From Yersinia proxima (GTDB lineage: Bacteria; Pseudomonadota; Gammaproteobacteria; Enterobacterales; Enterobacteriaceae): 64,000 bases of DNA. Made by a program: the position numbers and the translations under genes. Positions 36,747 through 45,548 of the stretch are shown piece by piece. The stretch covers positions 248,001-312,000 of the forward strand of contig NZ_CABHYG010000004.1 of assembly GCF_902170785.1 (NCBI RefSeq), written 5' to 3'. Every line of letters begins with the position of its first letter. Position 1 is the first letter of the stretch. The notes below the pieces were generated by a model that saw nothing but the letters and a program-made list of their open reading frames with translations, made no database searches and was not told the DNA's origin.

Positions 36747-39227
36747 ATGACTAAATACGAACAACAACCCTTGCAAATGAGCCGCCGTCGCTTCTTATTG
36801 GGCACCAGTGCGTTGGCCGCATTGCCTCTGATAGGTGGCCTGTGGCCAAAATCAGCGTTGGCGCAAGCGATCAGTCAGGCATTACCGCAGTTTCTGGCAC
36901 TGCGTCAGGCGCAGAAAGGCATTCTGACCGGCGCGCATTGGGGAGCCTTTGAGGCTATCGTCGAAAATGGGCGTATGGTTGGCGTGCAGCCGGTCAAAGA
37001 TGATCCGTGGCCGAATGACCTGATCACTATGGCACCTTATCAAGTGCATGCTGAGAACCGTATCAAATACCCGATGGTGCGCAAAAGCTGGTTGGAAGGT
37101 GGTCCCGGCAGCCATACCGAACTCCGTGGTCGCGATGAATGGGTGCGCGTCAGTTGGGACAAAGCCACAGAGCTGGTGTGTAACGAAATCGTGCGGGTAC
37201 AGAAAGACCACGGCCCACAAGCGCTGTATGCCGGTTCTTATGGCTGGAAAAGTGTCGGCATGCTGCACAACAGCCGCACTTTGCTGCAACGCTTAATGAA
37301 CCTGAATGGCGGGTTCCTCGGTTATGCCGGTGACTATTCAACCGGTGCGGCACAAGTGATCATGACTCATGTCATGGGGTCAATGGAGGTCTACGAACAA
37401 CAAACGGCCTGGCCTAACGTAGTGGATAATAGCGAACTGGTGATTCTATGGGGTTGTAACCCAATGATCACACTGAAAAACAGTTGGAACGTTCCGGATC
37501 ACGTTGGCCAAACTGGCTTTGAAGCGCTGAAGAAGAAAGGCACCAAAGTCATTAGCATTGACCCGGTTCATAATGACAGCGCCAAATTCACTAATGCCCA
37601 ATGGATTGCCCCGCGCCCTTATACCGACAGCGCGATGCTCATTGGGATTGCCCATACCTTGTTGACGGAAAAGCTGCACAATCCGGACTTTATCAAAACC
37701 TATACCATTGGCTTCGATAAATTCCAGGCCTATTTGCTCGGGGAAACCGACGGCCAGCCGAAGACCGCAGAATGGGCGGCAGATATCAGTGGTGTCGATG
37801 CTGACGTGATACGCCAACTGGCACGCGATATGGCGAAGCAGCGCACCATGATCATGGGCGGCTGGGGAATTCAGCGCCAGCACCACGGTGAGCAACAACA
37901 CTGGCTGCTGGTGACGGTTGCCTCGATGCTCGGCCAAATTGGTTTGCCGGGTGGCGGCTTTGGTTTCAGCTACCACTACTCTTCCGGTGGTAGTCCAACG
38001 GCGAAAGGCGGTATTTTACCGGGGATTTCTGCCGGGAATGCGCCGAAGAACTCGCCATCACCGATTCCGGTGGCGCGCATTGCCGAGTGTCTGGCCAATC
38101 CGGGGAAAACTATTGATTTCAATGGCACCAAAGTGACCTATCCCGATGTCAAAATGGTTTATGTGGCTGGCGGAAATACCTTCCATCAGCATCAGGATAC
38201 TAATAATTTGGTGAAAGCCTGGCAACACCCTGAAACCATCGTGGTTAACGAACCCTACTGGACTGCCACCGCTAAACATGCTGATATCGTGTTACCGGCC
38301 ACTACCAGTTATGAACGCAATGATTTGGAAATGGGCGGCGACTATTCGCAGCTTTATGTTTTCCCGATGCATCAGTGCGTCCCGCCACAACATGAAGCCC
38401 GCAGTGATTTTGATATTTTCGCTGCTATGGCCACTCGCCTGGGGGTCATTGATGCCTTTACCGAGGGTAAAGATGAAACTCAGTGGCTGAAATCAATGTA
38501 TGACGATATGAAGTCACAGGCCCGTACAGCACGTGTCGCCCTACCGCCTTTCGATATGTTTTGGGAGTCAAATAACTATATTCGCTTCCCCATTCCCGAG
38601 GCCAACAAGCAGTGGGTGCGTTTTGCCGATTATCGTGAGAATCCATTACTCAACCCACTTGGCACGCCATCGGGTAAAATTGAAATCTATTCCGATACCA
38701 TCGCCAAAATGGAGTATGCCGATTGTCAGGGGATCCCAACCTGGATGCCTCCTCATGAATGGTATCGCGGAGCCGAAGCGAAAAAATATCCGCTGTCGCT
38801 GAACACTGCGCACCCAATCAACCGCCTGCATTCGCAATTGGATAACACCCCACTGCGCGAAAAGTACGCGGTAGCGGATCGCGAAGCCATTCTGATAAGC
38901 CCACAAGATGCCAGCGCACGTCAGATTGTGAACGGCGATTTAGTGCGGGCATTTAATGATCGCGGGCAGATTTTGGTCGGTGCCGTGGTAACGGAAGATG
39001 TGCGGCCAGGCGTGGTACGGATAAGCGAAGGGGCATGGTTTGATCCCGCCGATCCGTCTGTACCGGGTTCAATTTGTAAGAACGGTAATATTAATTGCCT
39101 GACTTTCGATATCGGCTCTTCCAGTTTGGCGCAAGGTAACTGTGGGCAGATGGCACAGCTTGAAATTGAAAAGTACACCGGGCCAGTGCTGAAAAATACC
39201 GCTCATGCAGTTCCGGCTGGGGCTTAG
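36747..39227 (+). CDS. torZ: periplasmic molybdopterin TMAO/S-oxide reductase TorZ/TorA-like
   Basis: 826 residues. The Tat signal SRRRFLLGTSALAALP (from ~12) is followed by cleavage near ALAQA. DMSO-reductase-family features without an N-terminal 4Fe-4S Cys motif: GRDEWVRVSWDKA, the Mo-ligand Ser in GDYSTGAAQV (~198), GGWGIQRQHHGEQ, GGGFGFSYHYSSGG, and ADIVLPATTSYERND. It reduces trimethylamine N-oxide or related N-/S-oxides with electrons from the pentaheme cytochrome encoded upstream. No TorD-like chaperone gene is nearby, as in E. coli torYZ. Biotin sulfoxide reductase activity is also possible in this family. Confidence 0.9.
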   Translation: MTKYEQQPLQMSRRRFLLGTSALAALPLIGGLWPKSALAQAISQALPQFLALRQAQKGILTGAHWGAFEAIVENGRMVGVQPVKDDPWPNDLITMAPYQVHAENRIKYPMVRKSWLEGGPGSHTELRGRDEWVRVSWDKATELVCNEIVRVQKDHGPQALYAGSYGWKSVGMLHNSRTLLQRLMNLNGGFLGYAGDYSTGAAQVIMTHVMGSMEVYEQQTAWPNVVDNSELVILWGCNPMITLKNSWNVPDHVGQTGFEALKKKGTKVISIDPVHNDSAKFTNAQWIAPRPYTDSAMLIGIAHTLLTEKLHNPDFIKTYTIGFDKFQAYLLGETDGQPKTAEWAADISGVDADVIRQLARDMAKQRTMIMGGWGIQRQHHGEQQHWLLVTVASMLGQIGLPGGGFGFSYHYSSGGSPTAKGGILPGISAGNAPKNSPSPIPVARIAECLANPGKTIDFNGTKVTYPDVKMVYVAGGNTFHQHQDTNNLVKAWQHPETIVVNEPYWTATAKHADIVLPATTSYERNDLEMGGDYSQLYVFPMHQCVPPQHEARSDFDIFAAMATRLGVIDAFTEGKDETQWLKSMYDDMKSQARTARVALPPFDMFWESNNYIRFPIPEANKQWVRFADYRENPLLNPLGTPSGKIEIYSDTIAKMEYADCQGIPTWMPPHEWYRGAEAKKYPLSLNTAHPINRLHSQLDNTPLREKYAVADREAILISPQDASARQIVNGDLVRAFNDRGQILVGAVVTEDVRPGVVRISEGAWFDPADPSVPGSICKNGNINCLTFDIGSSSLAQGNCGQMAQLEIEKYTGPVLKNTAHAVPAGA

Positions 39228-39244
39228 TCTTTAGGTTAAATAAC

Positions 39245-39270
39245 TGAGGGCAATATTATTATCGCCCTCA
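39245..39270 (+). terminator. possible torYZ terminator
   Basis: TGAGGGC and GCCCTCA form a 7-bp stem with a 12-nt AT-rich loop, followed by TATTG; 18 bp after the torZ stop. Confidence 0.5.
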
Positions 39271-39395
39271 TATTGCTGACAAATTGAACCAAGGAGAATC
39301 GTGCCGTTGGGGTCGTAACGCCGTAAGCCGTCGGAGCGCCCCTAGGTGCGGTAAACCCTTGGCTCACCGTGCTTTCTCGCCGAGCCAGCCATCGA

Positions 39396-39650
39396 TTAAG
39401 GCGCAGTATCCGCTTCCAGTTTAATCAAATACACCAGCGCCTGTTCGCGCGTATCAAAACACATCTCCCGCAATGCTTGCAGGCTGGCACATACCGCCGG
39501 GCGCGATGGCGAATGGAAAATACCGCAGCGCATATTGTCATCCAAATGCAGGCAACGGGTATTGGCAGGCTTGCCGAATGGCATACCGGGGATCGGGCTG
39601 GAAATCGAAGGAGCAATACAGCAGGCACCGCAATCTGAGCGACAGTCCAT
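39396..39650 (-). CDS. yeiW: YkgJ-family cysteine-cluster protein YeiW
   Basis: 84 residues from the ATG at 39650, chosen because ACAGGAGCCTGCTG stands directly before it; 15 further codons are open upstream. It starts [18 protein letters not shown] and has more Cys at [22 protein letters not shown] and EMCFD, giving the eight-Cys pattern of the YkgJ/UPF0153 family, thought to bind zinc or iron. Function unknown. E. coli has yeiW next to yeiP in the same chromosome segment, which supports the assignment. Confidence 0.85.
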   Translation of the reverse strand: MDCRSDCGACCIAPSISSPIPGMPFGKPANTRCLHLDDNMRCGIFHSPSRPAVCASLQALREMCFDTREQALVYLIKLEADTAP

Positions 39651-40098
39651 CAGCAGGCTCCTGTAGGCTGGTGGAATAGCAGCGGACAATAGCAATCCCC
39701 CTCGTTAACTACCAGCACTATCCTTGCTCAACAGCTTAATAGCCGAGCCCGCACACAGCTTTCCCCGATCCCCTCATCATTTTCAGTTCACTTTTTAACC
39801 TAAAAACCACCTATTAGGACGATATTCAATCAGAAGCTCACACTGAACCAAGACTAATCACTGACCAAACTACCCACATAAGCATATTCATCTGTTTACA
39901 GCTTCACTCCCACCATGTACCATTGAGCTAGTACAAAAGAACAATTACCATATTATATATTCTCAAAGTAATTGGTGTTGCAGGTAGGCAGCCAGTGAAC
40001 TCATCCCGATGAGCTTACAAAAGTAAGTGATTCGGGTGAGTGAGTACAGCGAACACCCCTGCAACTTCAAGTACGACGAGAATTTGGAGTGAAATTAA
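39651..40098. other. yeiW-mtr divergent intergenic region
   Basis: 448 bp. The left ~300 bp is AT-rich without recognisable genes and must hold promoters; the right part is an ERIC (39957-40082) ending 17 bp before mtr. Confidence 0.5.
39957..40082 (+). repeat. ERIC element, full length, in the mtr leader
   Basis: TATATCTCAAAGTAATTGG, core CCCGATGAGCTTACAAAAGT then AAGTGATTCGGG, end ACTTCAAGTACGACGAGAA. The right end is degenerate (GAGA instead of GGTA). Reaches to 17 bp before the mtr start. Confidence 0.85.
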
Positions 40099-41343
40099 AT
40101 GTCGATGGAAGTATCCCAACCCCTTTCGCGTCCCTCCGTCCTCGGTGGCGCAATGATAGTCGCCGGCACCGCAGTAGGTGCGGGGATGTTCTCAATTCCC
40201 ATCGTGACGGCGGGAGTATGGTTCAGTGGCTCAGTCATGCTGCTGATTTATACTTGGGCGTGTATGCTGATTTCCGGCTTGATGATTTTGGAAGCTAATC
40301 TGAACTATCCGAGCGGGGCCAGTTTCCACACAATGGTGCAAGACCTGCTGGGTAAAGTGTGGAGCTCCATTAATGGTGTATCTATCACTTTTGTACTCTA
40401 TATTTTGACCTACGCCTATATCTCGGCTGGCGGGTCGATTATTACTCATACGCTGGAAAATATTGCAGGTATTGGCCAGACCAGTGCGGGCTTTATCTTT
40501 GCCGTTTTGGTGGCATTTATTGTCTGGTTATCCACCCGCGCCGTTGACCGCTTAAGTACCATATTGATCGGCGGAATGGTCATTACATTCGTCATGTCTG
40601 TCGGTGATATGTTTAGCCATGTGGAAAGCGCGGTTCTGTTCAATCAAACTGACAGCAATGCCAGTTATTTACCTTACGCATTAGCTGCACTGCCCTACTT
40701 ACTGACCTCCTTTGGCTACCACGGTAATGTGCCGGGGTTGGTGAAGTACTACCATAAAGACAGCAAAGCGGTGGTGCGTAGCTTGCTGTATGGCACGTTG
40801 ATAGCGCTGGCCATTTATATCCTGTGGCAGTACGCCATTCAGGGCAATATTGCCCGGGATGCATTCAAACAAGTTATTGCTGACGGCGGTAACATTGGCA
40901 GTTTGCTGAAACAGATGGATACCGTCTCTGCCAGTCAAGCCACCAGCCAACTGCTGAATGCCTTCTCTTATATGGCATTGGCCAGTTCATTCCTTGGGGT
41001 ATCCCTTGGTTTGTTCGACTTTATTGCTGATTTATTTAAATTCACTGATGACCGCGGCGGGCGTACCAAATCGGCATTAATCACTTTTGTTCCCCCCACT
41101 GTCGGGGCGTTGCTGTTCCCGAATGGCTTTCTCTACGCCATTGGCTTTGCTGGTTTAGCTGCCACCATTTGGGCGGTTATTGTCCCTGCATTGATGGCGC
41201 GCGCCAGTCGTAAACGCTTCCCACAAGCAAGTTATCGCGCACCGGGTGGGCGCTTTATGATTGGCTTTATTATCCTGTTTGGCCTGATCAATGCTGTGGC
41301 TCATATTGCAGCGTTATTGGGTCTGTTACCGGTGTATGCATAA
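40099..41343 (+). CDS. mtr: tryptophan-specific permease Mtr (HAAAP family)
   Basis: 414 residues, exactly the length of E. coli Mtr. About eleven membrane helices start at SVLGGAMIVAGTAVGAGMFS; LILEANLNY-like MILEANLNYPSGASF, YILTYAYISAGGSI and SFGYHGNVPGLVKYYHKD are family landmarks shared with Mtr and TyrP, with Mtr the closer by memory. It imports tryptophan (and indole-like substrates) with protons. TTGGAGTGAAATTAA precedes the ATG. In E. coli mtr lies elsewhere, so its place here is a difference from that backbone. Confidence 0.85.
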   Translation: MSMEVSQPLSRPSVLGGAMIVAGTAVGAGMFSIPIVTAGVWFSGSVMLLIYTWACMLISGLMILEANLNYPSGASFHTMVQDLLGKVWSSINGVSITFVLYILTYAYISAGGSIITHTLENIAGIGQTSAGFIFAVLVAFIVWLSTRAVDRLSTILIGGMVITFVMSVGDMFSHVESAVLFNQTDSNASYLPYALAALPYLLTSFGYHGNVPGLVKYYHKDSKAVVRSLLYGTLIALAIYILWQYAIQGNIARDAFKQVIADGGNIGSLLKQMDTVSASQATSQLLNAFSYMALASSFLGVSLGLFDFIADLFKFTDDRGGRTKSALITFVPPTVGALLFPNGFLYAIGFAGLAATIWAVIVPALMARASRKRFPQASYRAPGGRFMIGFIILFGLINAVAHIAALLGLLPVYA

Positions 41344-41455
41344 GGCCAATTTTGTCACGAAAATCTTACTCTTTTTTGCGCTATCTCCTTGCCTGAATCA
41401 CGCGGCACGAGTAACTTGTCGCAACTTATCTTCAATCCTGATTGGCGGTTAATAA

Positions 41456-42028
41456 ATGGCAAGAGCTAACGAAATAAAACGCGGTATGGCGGTCAACCTC
41501 AACGGCAAATTACTGCTGGTGAAAGATATCGACGTGCAAAGCCCAAGTGCCCGTGGTGCCAGCACTTTGTATAAAATGCGCTTTTCTGATGTGCGTACCG
41601 GTTTAAAAGTTGAAGAGCGTTTTAAAGGTGATGAGATCCTCGATACCATCACTTTGACGCGCCGCAGTGTGAATTTTTCTTACATCGATGGCGACGAATA
41701 CGTCTTTATGGATGACGAAGATTTCACCCCATACAACTTCAAAAAAGAGCAGATTGAAGAAGAACTGTTGTTTATTCCTGAAGGTGGAATGCCGGGGATG
41801 CAAGTTCTGACAATGGACGGTCAATTGCTGGCGTTGGAATTGCCACAGACTGTTGATATGGAAATTGTTGAAACCGCACCAAGCATCAAAGGCGCGTCAG
41901 CCAGTGCCCGCAACAAACCGGCAGTAATGAGTACCGGCTTATCTATTCAAGTGCCAGAATATATCAGCCCTGGTGAGAAAATCCGTATTCATATTGCAGA
42001 GCGCCGCTATATGGGCCGTGCAGACTAA
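41456..42028 (+). CDS. yeiP: elongation factor P-like protein YeiP (EfpL)
   Basis: 190 residues, three EF-P-type beta-barrel domains. It starts [20 protein letters not shown]; the N-terminal KOW-like domain reaches ~65, and the C-terminal OB domain includes [20 protein letters not shown]. Canonical EF-P has a modified Lys in PGKG; here the equivalent loop reads QSPSARGAS, as in YeiP/EfpL paralogues. EfpL relieves ribosome stalling at polyproline and related motifs. Upstream mtr is 112 bp away; a strong terminator follows. Confidence 0.93.
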   Translation: MARANEIKRGMAVNLNGKLLLVKDIDVQSPSARGASTLYKMRFSDVRTGLKVEERFKGDEILDTITLTRRSVNFSYIDGDEYVFMDDEDFTPYNFKKEQIEEELLFIPEGGMPGMQVLTMDGQLLALELPQTVDMEIVETAPSIKGASASARNKPAVMSTGLSIQVPEYISPGEKIRIHIAERRYMGRAD

Positions 42029-42050
42029 TACCCTTCATCTTTCAAATTAT

Positions 42051-42083
42051 TAAGGGCCGGAAAACCGGCCCTTAACTATTTTA
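42051..42083 (+). terminator. yeiP terminator
   Basis: TAAGGGCCGG and CCGGCCCTTA form a perfect 10-bp stem around AAAA, followed by ACTATTTTAT. Confidence 0.88.
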
Positions 42084-42092
42084 TACCCAAAC

Positions 42093-42218
42093 TATGCCCT
42101 ATAGATTTCAAGATGCAGGAAGGCGGCAAGCGAGATAATCCCGATGAGCTTACATAAGTAAGTGATTCGGGTTATTGAGAGCAGCCAACACACCTGCAGT
42201 TTGAAAGATGAAGGGCTA
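42093..42218 (+). repeat. ERIC element, full length, overlapping the uxuA stop
   Basis: TATGCCCTATAGATTTCAAG, core CCCGATGAGCTTACATAAGT then AAGTGATTCGGG, and right end TTTGAAAGATGAAGGGCTA. The final CTA is, on the minus strand, the uxuA stop codon TAG. Confidence 0.88.
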
Positions 42219-43406
42219 TTTAAGCTCAGGGAAGAATGTGCGTTTTAGGGCCAACTCCACTCCGCGAACCTCTGCCAATCCTTTCAAACGACCAATCGCG
42301 GAATAGCCCGGATTGGTTTTCTTATGTAAATCATCCAGCATTTGGTGGCCGTGGTCTGGTCGCATCGGAATCGGACGCATATCTCCAGCAGCTTGACGAC
42401 GTTGCTCTTCAGTTAAAATCGCTTTAACCACCGAATACATATCGACATCACCTTGCAAGTGACCACCTTCGTGGAAAGTTTTTGGGTTCCCTTCACGGCA
42501 AGTCGAACGCAAATGAGTGAAGTGAATACGATCGCCAAAGGTTTCGATCATTTTCACCAAATCATTATCTGCACGTACACCATAAGAGCCGGTGCACATA
42601 GTGAAGCCATTATGAATACTGTCAACGGTCTCTTTCAGCCACTGCATATCTTCAATCGTAGAAACGATACGCGGCAGGCCAAGAATTGGACGCGGTGGAT
42701 CATCCGGGTGTACCGCCATACGCAGGCCGACCTGTTCAGCAACCGGTATAATCGCACGCAGGAAATACGCCATATTTTCACGTAGTTGCGCTTTATCGAT
42801 ACCATCATACTCAGCTAAGCGCGCACGGAATTGATCCAGTGTATAACCTTCTTCTGCCCCCGGCAGACCAGCAATAATATTGCCTGTCAGCTTGGCAATA
42901 TCAGCCTCGGTCATCGCGTCAAAGTAAGTTTTCGCCTGCGCCTGCTCTTCAGCGGTGTAATCCTTCTCCGCACCTGGGCGTTTGAGGATATGTAGTTCAA
43001 AAGCAGCAAAGGCTATCTGATCAAAGCGCAGTGCCTTGGAACCATCCGGCAATTGATATTCCAGATCGGTACGTGTCCAGTCCAATATCGGCATGAAGTT
43101 ATAGCACACGGTATCAATGCCACATTCGGCAAGATTACGCAGGGTTTGTTGATAGTTTTCGATGTACTTTTCGTAATCACCGCTATGAGTTTTTATATCC
43201 TCATGAATCGGTACACTTTCCACCACCGACCATACCAACCCTTTAGCCGCTATTTCAGCCTGACGCTGTTTGATTTCACTCACCGGCCAGACTTGACCAT
43301 TCGGGATATGGTGTAATGCAGTCACTACTCCGGTAGCACCAGCCTGACGGACATCATCTAACGACACCGGATCATTTGGGCCATACCAACGCCATGTTTG
43401 TTCCAT
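42216..43406 (-). CDS. uxuA: mannonate dehydratase
   Basis: 396 residues, close to E. coli UxuA (394). It starts [23 protein letters not shown]-barrel landmarks include [26 protein letters not shown] and [20 protein letters not shown], which supply metal ligands. It dehydrates D-mannonate to 2-keto-3-deoxygluconate in hexuronate (glucuronate/pectin) catabolism. Encoded divergently from uxuB. The stop codon TAG comes from the end of the adjoining ERIC, so the last residue(s) may differ from relatives without the insertion. Confidence 0.95.
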   Translation of the reverse strand: MEQTWRWYGPNDPVSLDDVRQAGATGVVTALHHIPNGQVWPVSEIKQRQAEIAAKGLVWSVVESVPIHEDIKTHSGDYEKYIENYQQTLRNLAECGIDTVCYNFMPILDWTRTDLEYQLPDGSKALRFDQIAFAAFELHILKRPGAEKDYTAEEQAQAKTYFDAMTEADIAKLTGNIIAGLPGAEEGYTLDQFRARLAEYDGIDKAQLRENMAYFLRAIIPVAEQVGLRMAVHPDDPPRPILGLPRIVSTIEDMQWLKETVDSIHNGFTMCTGSYGVRADNDLVKMIETFGDRIHFTHLRSTCREGNPKTFHEGGHLQGDVDMYSVVKAILTEEQRRQAAGDMRPIPMRPDHGHQMLDDLHKKTNPGYSAIGRLKGLAEVRGVELALKRTFFPELK

Positions 43407-43470
43407 TTATTTTTACCTTCTACGTAAGCTGTTTAGGTGCATACAATTTGTTATGCCGACTAATACGCTT

Positions 43471-43538
43471 ATATCGACAATGTTTTTATACCGACAATGT
43501 TTTCATACAGACAATGTTTTCATACAGACAATGTTGTT
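43471..43538. repeat. 17-bp tandem repeat, four units
   Basis: Four consecutive 17-bp units, ATAYMGACAATGTTKTY-like (ATATCGACAATGTTTTT, ATACCGACAATGTTTTC, ATACAGACAATGTTTTC, ATACAGACAATGTTGTT), followed by a broken fifth ATACCGATTTCC. Located between divergent uxuA and uxuB, 65-130 bp before uxuA. Confidence 0.85.
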
Positions 43539-43644
43539 ATACCGATTTCCAAGAGGTATCACTCAGCTTTATCCTTACTCTTTAAGCGCTGCGTGTCAAA
43601 AAGCAAAACCTCATTGGTTGATCCACTTCACGAATATAATCAAT

Positions 43645-43659
43645 ATTGGACTTACCAAT
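43645..43659. promoter_or_regulatory. putative UxuR/ExuR-type operator at uxuB/uxuA
   Basis: ATTGGACTTACCAAT is a palindrome of FadR-subfamily GntR type (TGG-N5-CCA). The regulator gene's own upstream region has the very similar TTGGCCTGACCAA. Confidence 0.6.
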
Positions 43660-43850
43660 TTTATTTTCTGTCATATGGCTTTACACTGCAAGCCGTTATT
43701 GCATGGCAACGAGCAAAAGAAAACGGTCAGTATGGTGTGGCTTTTTTTTCTACAGAAGCCAAACGAAACTGGTCTAACAACTTTTTTATCTACCACCCCA
43801 CGGGTATCCCCTTTGTTATATCCATGGGGTCAATGATTCTGGAGCTACGA

Positions 43851-45323
43851 ATGAACACTATTGCCAACAGCAGCCTTCCCAACACCGTACAACTGCCTAC
43901 TTATGATAGAACTGCACTGAAAAGCCGTATTGTTCACATCGGTTTTGGCGCATTTCACCGCGCGCATCAGGCGCTACTGACTGACAGGGTATTAAATAAA
44001 CAAGGGGGAGACTGGGGTATCTGTGAAGTCAGCTTGTTTGGTGCTGATGTTTTGATCCAAAATTTACGTCAACAAGATCACCTTTTCTCGGTGTTGGAAA
44101 AAGGTGCGCAAAGCAATCAAGCCATTGTCGTTGGGTCGGTGTGTGAATCTGTGCATGCCCGCTTAGACGGTGTCATGCAGGTGCTGGAGAAATTGGCCGA
44201 ACCACAAGTGGCTATCGTGTCACTGACCATTACCGAGAAAGGTTATTGCATTGAGCCCGGCACCGGACAACTGGATCTGCAAAATGAGTTTATTCGCGCC
44301 GACCTGGCTATCCCTGATGCCCCAACTTCTGCTCCCGGTATTCTGGTTGAAGCACTGCGGTTGCGTCGCTTACGCGGGCTAGCGCCGTTTACAGTGCTGT
44401 CATGCGATAATATTCCGGAAAACGGTCATGTGGTAAAAAATGCCGTTCTCGGCCTGGCAACCGCTCGCGATCCTGAGTTGGCAAGCTGGATAGAGCAAAA
44501 TGTCACGTTCCCTAATACCATGGTCGATCGCATTGTTCCGGCTGCCACGCCAGAAACACTACAAGAGATAGCCGATACGTTGGGTGTGGCCGATCCTTGC
44601 GGTATTGCCTGTGAACCTTTCATTCAATGGGTGGTTGAAGACAAATTTGTAGCGGGCCGCCCTGACTGGCAGGTCGCAGGCGTGCAGCTAGTCGATGATG
44701 TATTGCCATTTGAAGAAATGAAGTTGCGCATGCTGAACGGTAGCCATTCTTATCTCTCCTATCTGGGATATCTGGCCGGTTATCAACATATTAATGACTG
44801 TATGGCAGATGAAAATTATCGTCTGACCGCACGTCGTCTGATGATGGAAGAACAGGCTCCAACACTGCGTGTCACCGGCATTGATCTGAATGCTTATGCC
44901 GACCAGTTGATTGAGCGTTATAGCAATCCATCGTTAAAGCACCGCACCTGGCAAATCGCCATGGACGGTAGCCAGAAATTGCCACAACGGATGCTGGATT
45001 CAGTGCGTTGGCATTTACAAAATGGCGGCCCATATCGTTGCCTGGCATTAGGTATCGCAGGTTGGATGCGCTATGTGAGCGGTGTAGATGATAACGGGCA
45101 AGCTATTGATATTCGTGACCCAATGGTAGATAGCTTTAAAACATGCGTTGAGAATAGCGAAGACGGCGTCGCCAGAGTACAGAGTTTGCTGTCCCTGAAA
45201 TCACTGTTTGGTGAATCCTTACCGCAGCAACCCGAATTTGTTCAAGCCGTAACAAATGCCTATCTCAGCCTTCAGCAGGTTGGCGCAAAAGAAACTGTAA
45301 AACGTTTGGCTCAGCAGGCTTAA
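43851..45323 (+). CDS. uxuB: fructuronate reductase (D-mannonate oxidoreductase)
   Basis: 490 residues from the ATG preceded by CTGGAGCTACGA; E. coli UxuB has 486. The frame stays open ~118 codons upstream but that part has no family similarity. NAD-binding HIGFGAFHRAHQA near the N-terminus and the polyol/mannitol dehydrogenase C-terminal domain with MKLRMLNGSHSYLSYLGYL and KHRTWQIAMDGSQKLPQRML are clear. It reduces D-fructuronate to D-mannonate, the UxuA substrate. Divergent from uxuA and followed by the regulator gene on the other strand. Confidence 0.94.
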   Translation: MNTIANSSLPNTVQLPTYDRTALKSRIVHIGFGAFHRAHQALLTDRVLNKQGGDWGICEVSLFGADVLIQNLRQQDHLFSVLEKGAQSNQAIVVGSVCESVHARLDGVMQVLEKLAEPQVAIVSLTITEKGYCIEPGTGQLDLQNEFIRADLAIPDAPTSAPGILVEALRLRRLRGLAPFTVLSCDNIPENGHVVKNAVLGLATARDPELASWIEQNVTFPNTMVDRIVPAATPETLQEIADTLGVADPCGIACEPFIQWVVEDKFVAGRPDWQVAGVQLVDDVLPFEEMKLRMLNGSHSYLSYLGYLAGYQHINDCMADENYRLTARRLMMEEQAPTLRVTGIDLNAYADQLIERYSNPSLKHRTWQIAMDGSQKLPQRMLDSVRWHLQNGGPYRCLALGIAGWMRYVSGVDDNGQAIDIRDPMVDSFKTCVENSEDGVARVQSLLSLKSLFGESLPQQPEFVQAVTNAYLSLQQVGAKETVKRLAQQA

Positions 45324-45381
45324 TTTAGCGAGCTAACAGGAGGAGCCTCAAGAATGAGGCTTCTTAAATCCAACCAGAACA

Positions 45382-45423
45382 GTGAGCGCAGCCAACACCC
45401 CGTAGCTTCAAGGCCGCAGGGTT
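45382..45423 (+). repeat. partial ERIC (right-end duplication)
   Basis: GTGAGCGCAGCCAACACCCC and GTAGCTTCAAGGCCGCAGGG repeat almost exactly the right end of the full ERIC that follows (45504-45544), suggesting partial tandem duplication or unequal recombination. Confidence 0.75.
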
Positions 45424-45546
45424 TACCCAAAGTCATTGAAGTTACAGGTAGGCGGCAAGCAAGCGAATCCCGATGAGCTTACACAAGTAAGTGATTCGGG
45501 TGAGTGAGCGCAGCCAACACCCCTGTAGCTTCAAGGCCGCAGGGTA
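45422..45546 (+). repeat. ERIC element, full length, between uxuB and the regulator
   Basis: TTTACCCAAAGTCATTGAAG, core CCCGATGAGCTTACACAAGT then AAGTGATTCGGG, end GGCCGCAGGGTAAA. It ends 3 bp from the stop codon of the minus-strand regulator gene. Confidence 0.9.
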
Positions 45547-45548
45547 AA

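Larger units (their letters stand above)
43407..43850. other. uxuA/uxuB divergent control region
   Basis: 444 bp with a 17-bp tandem repeat array (43471-43538) and a TTGGACTTACCAA palindrome (43645-43659). An open frame runs in phase with uxuB through most of it, but no ribosome site or family similarity supports translation there. Confidence 0.6.

Noticed and set aside
43497-43850. In-frame N-terminal extension of uxuB by ~118 codons
   Set aside because: The extension translates the 17-bp tandem repeats and AT-rich DNA, matches no fructuronate reductase, and the ATG at 43851 has its own ribosome site and gives the usual protein length.
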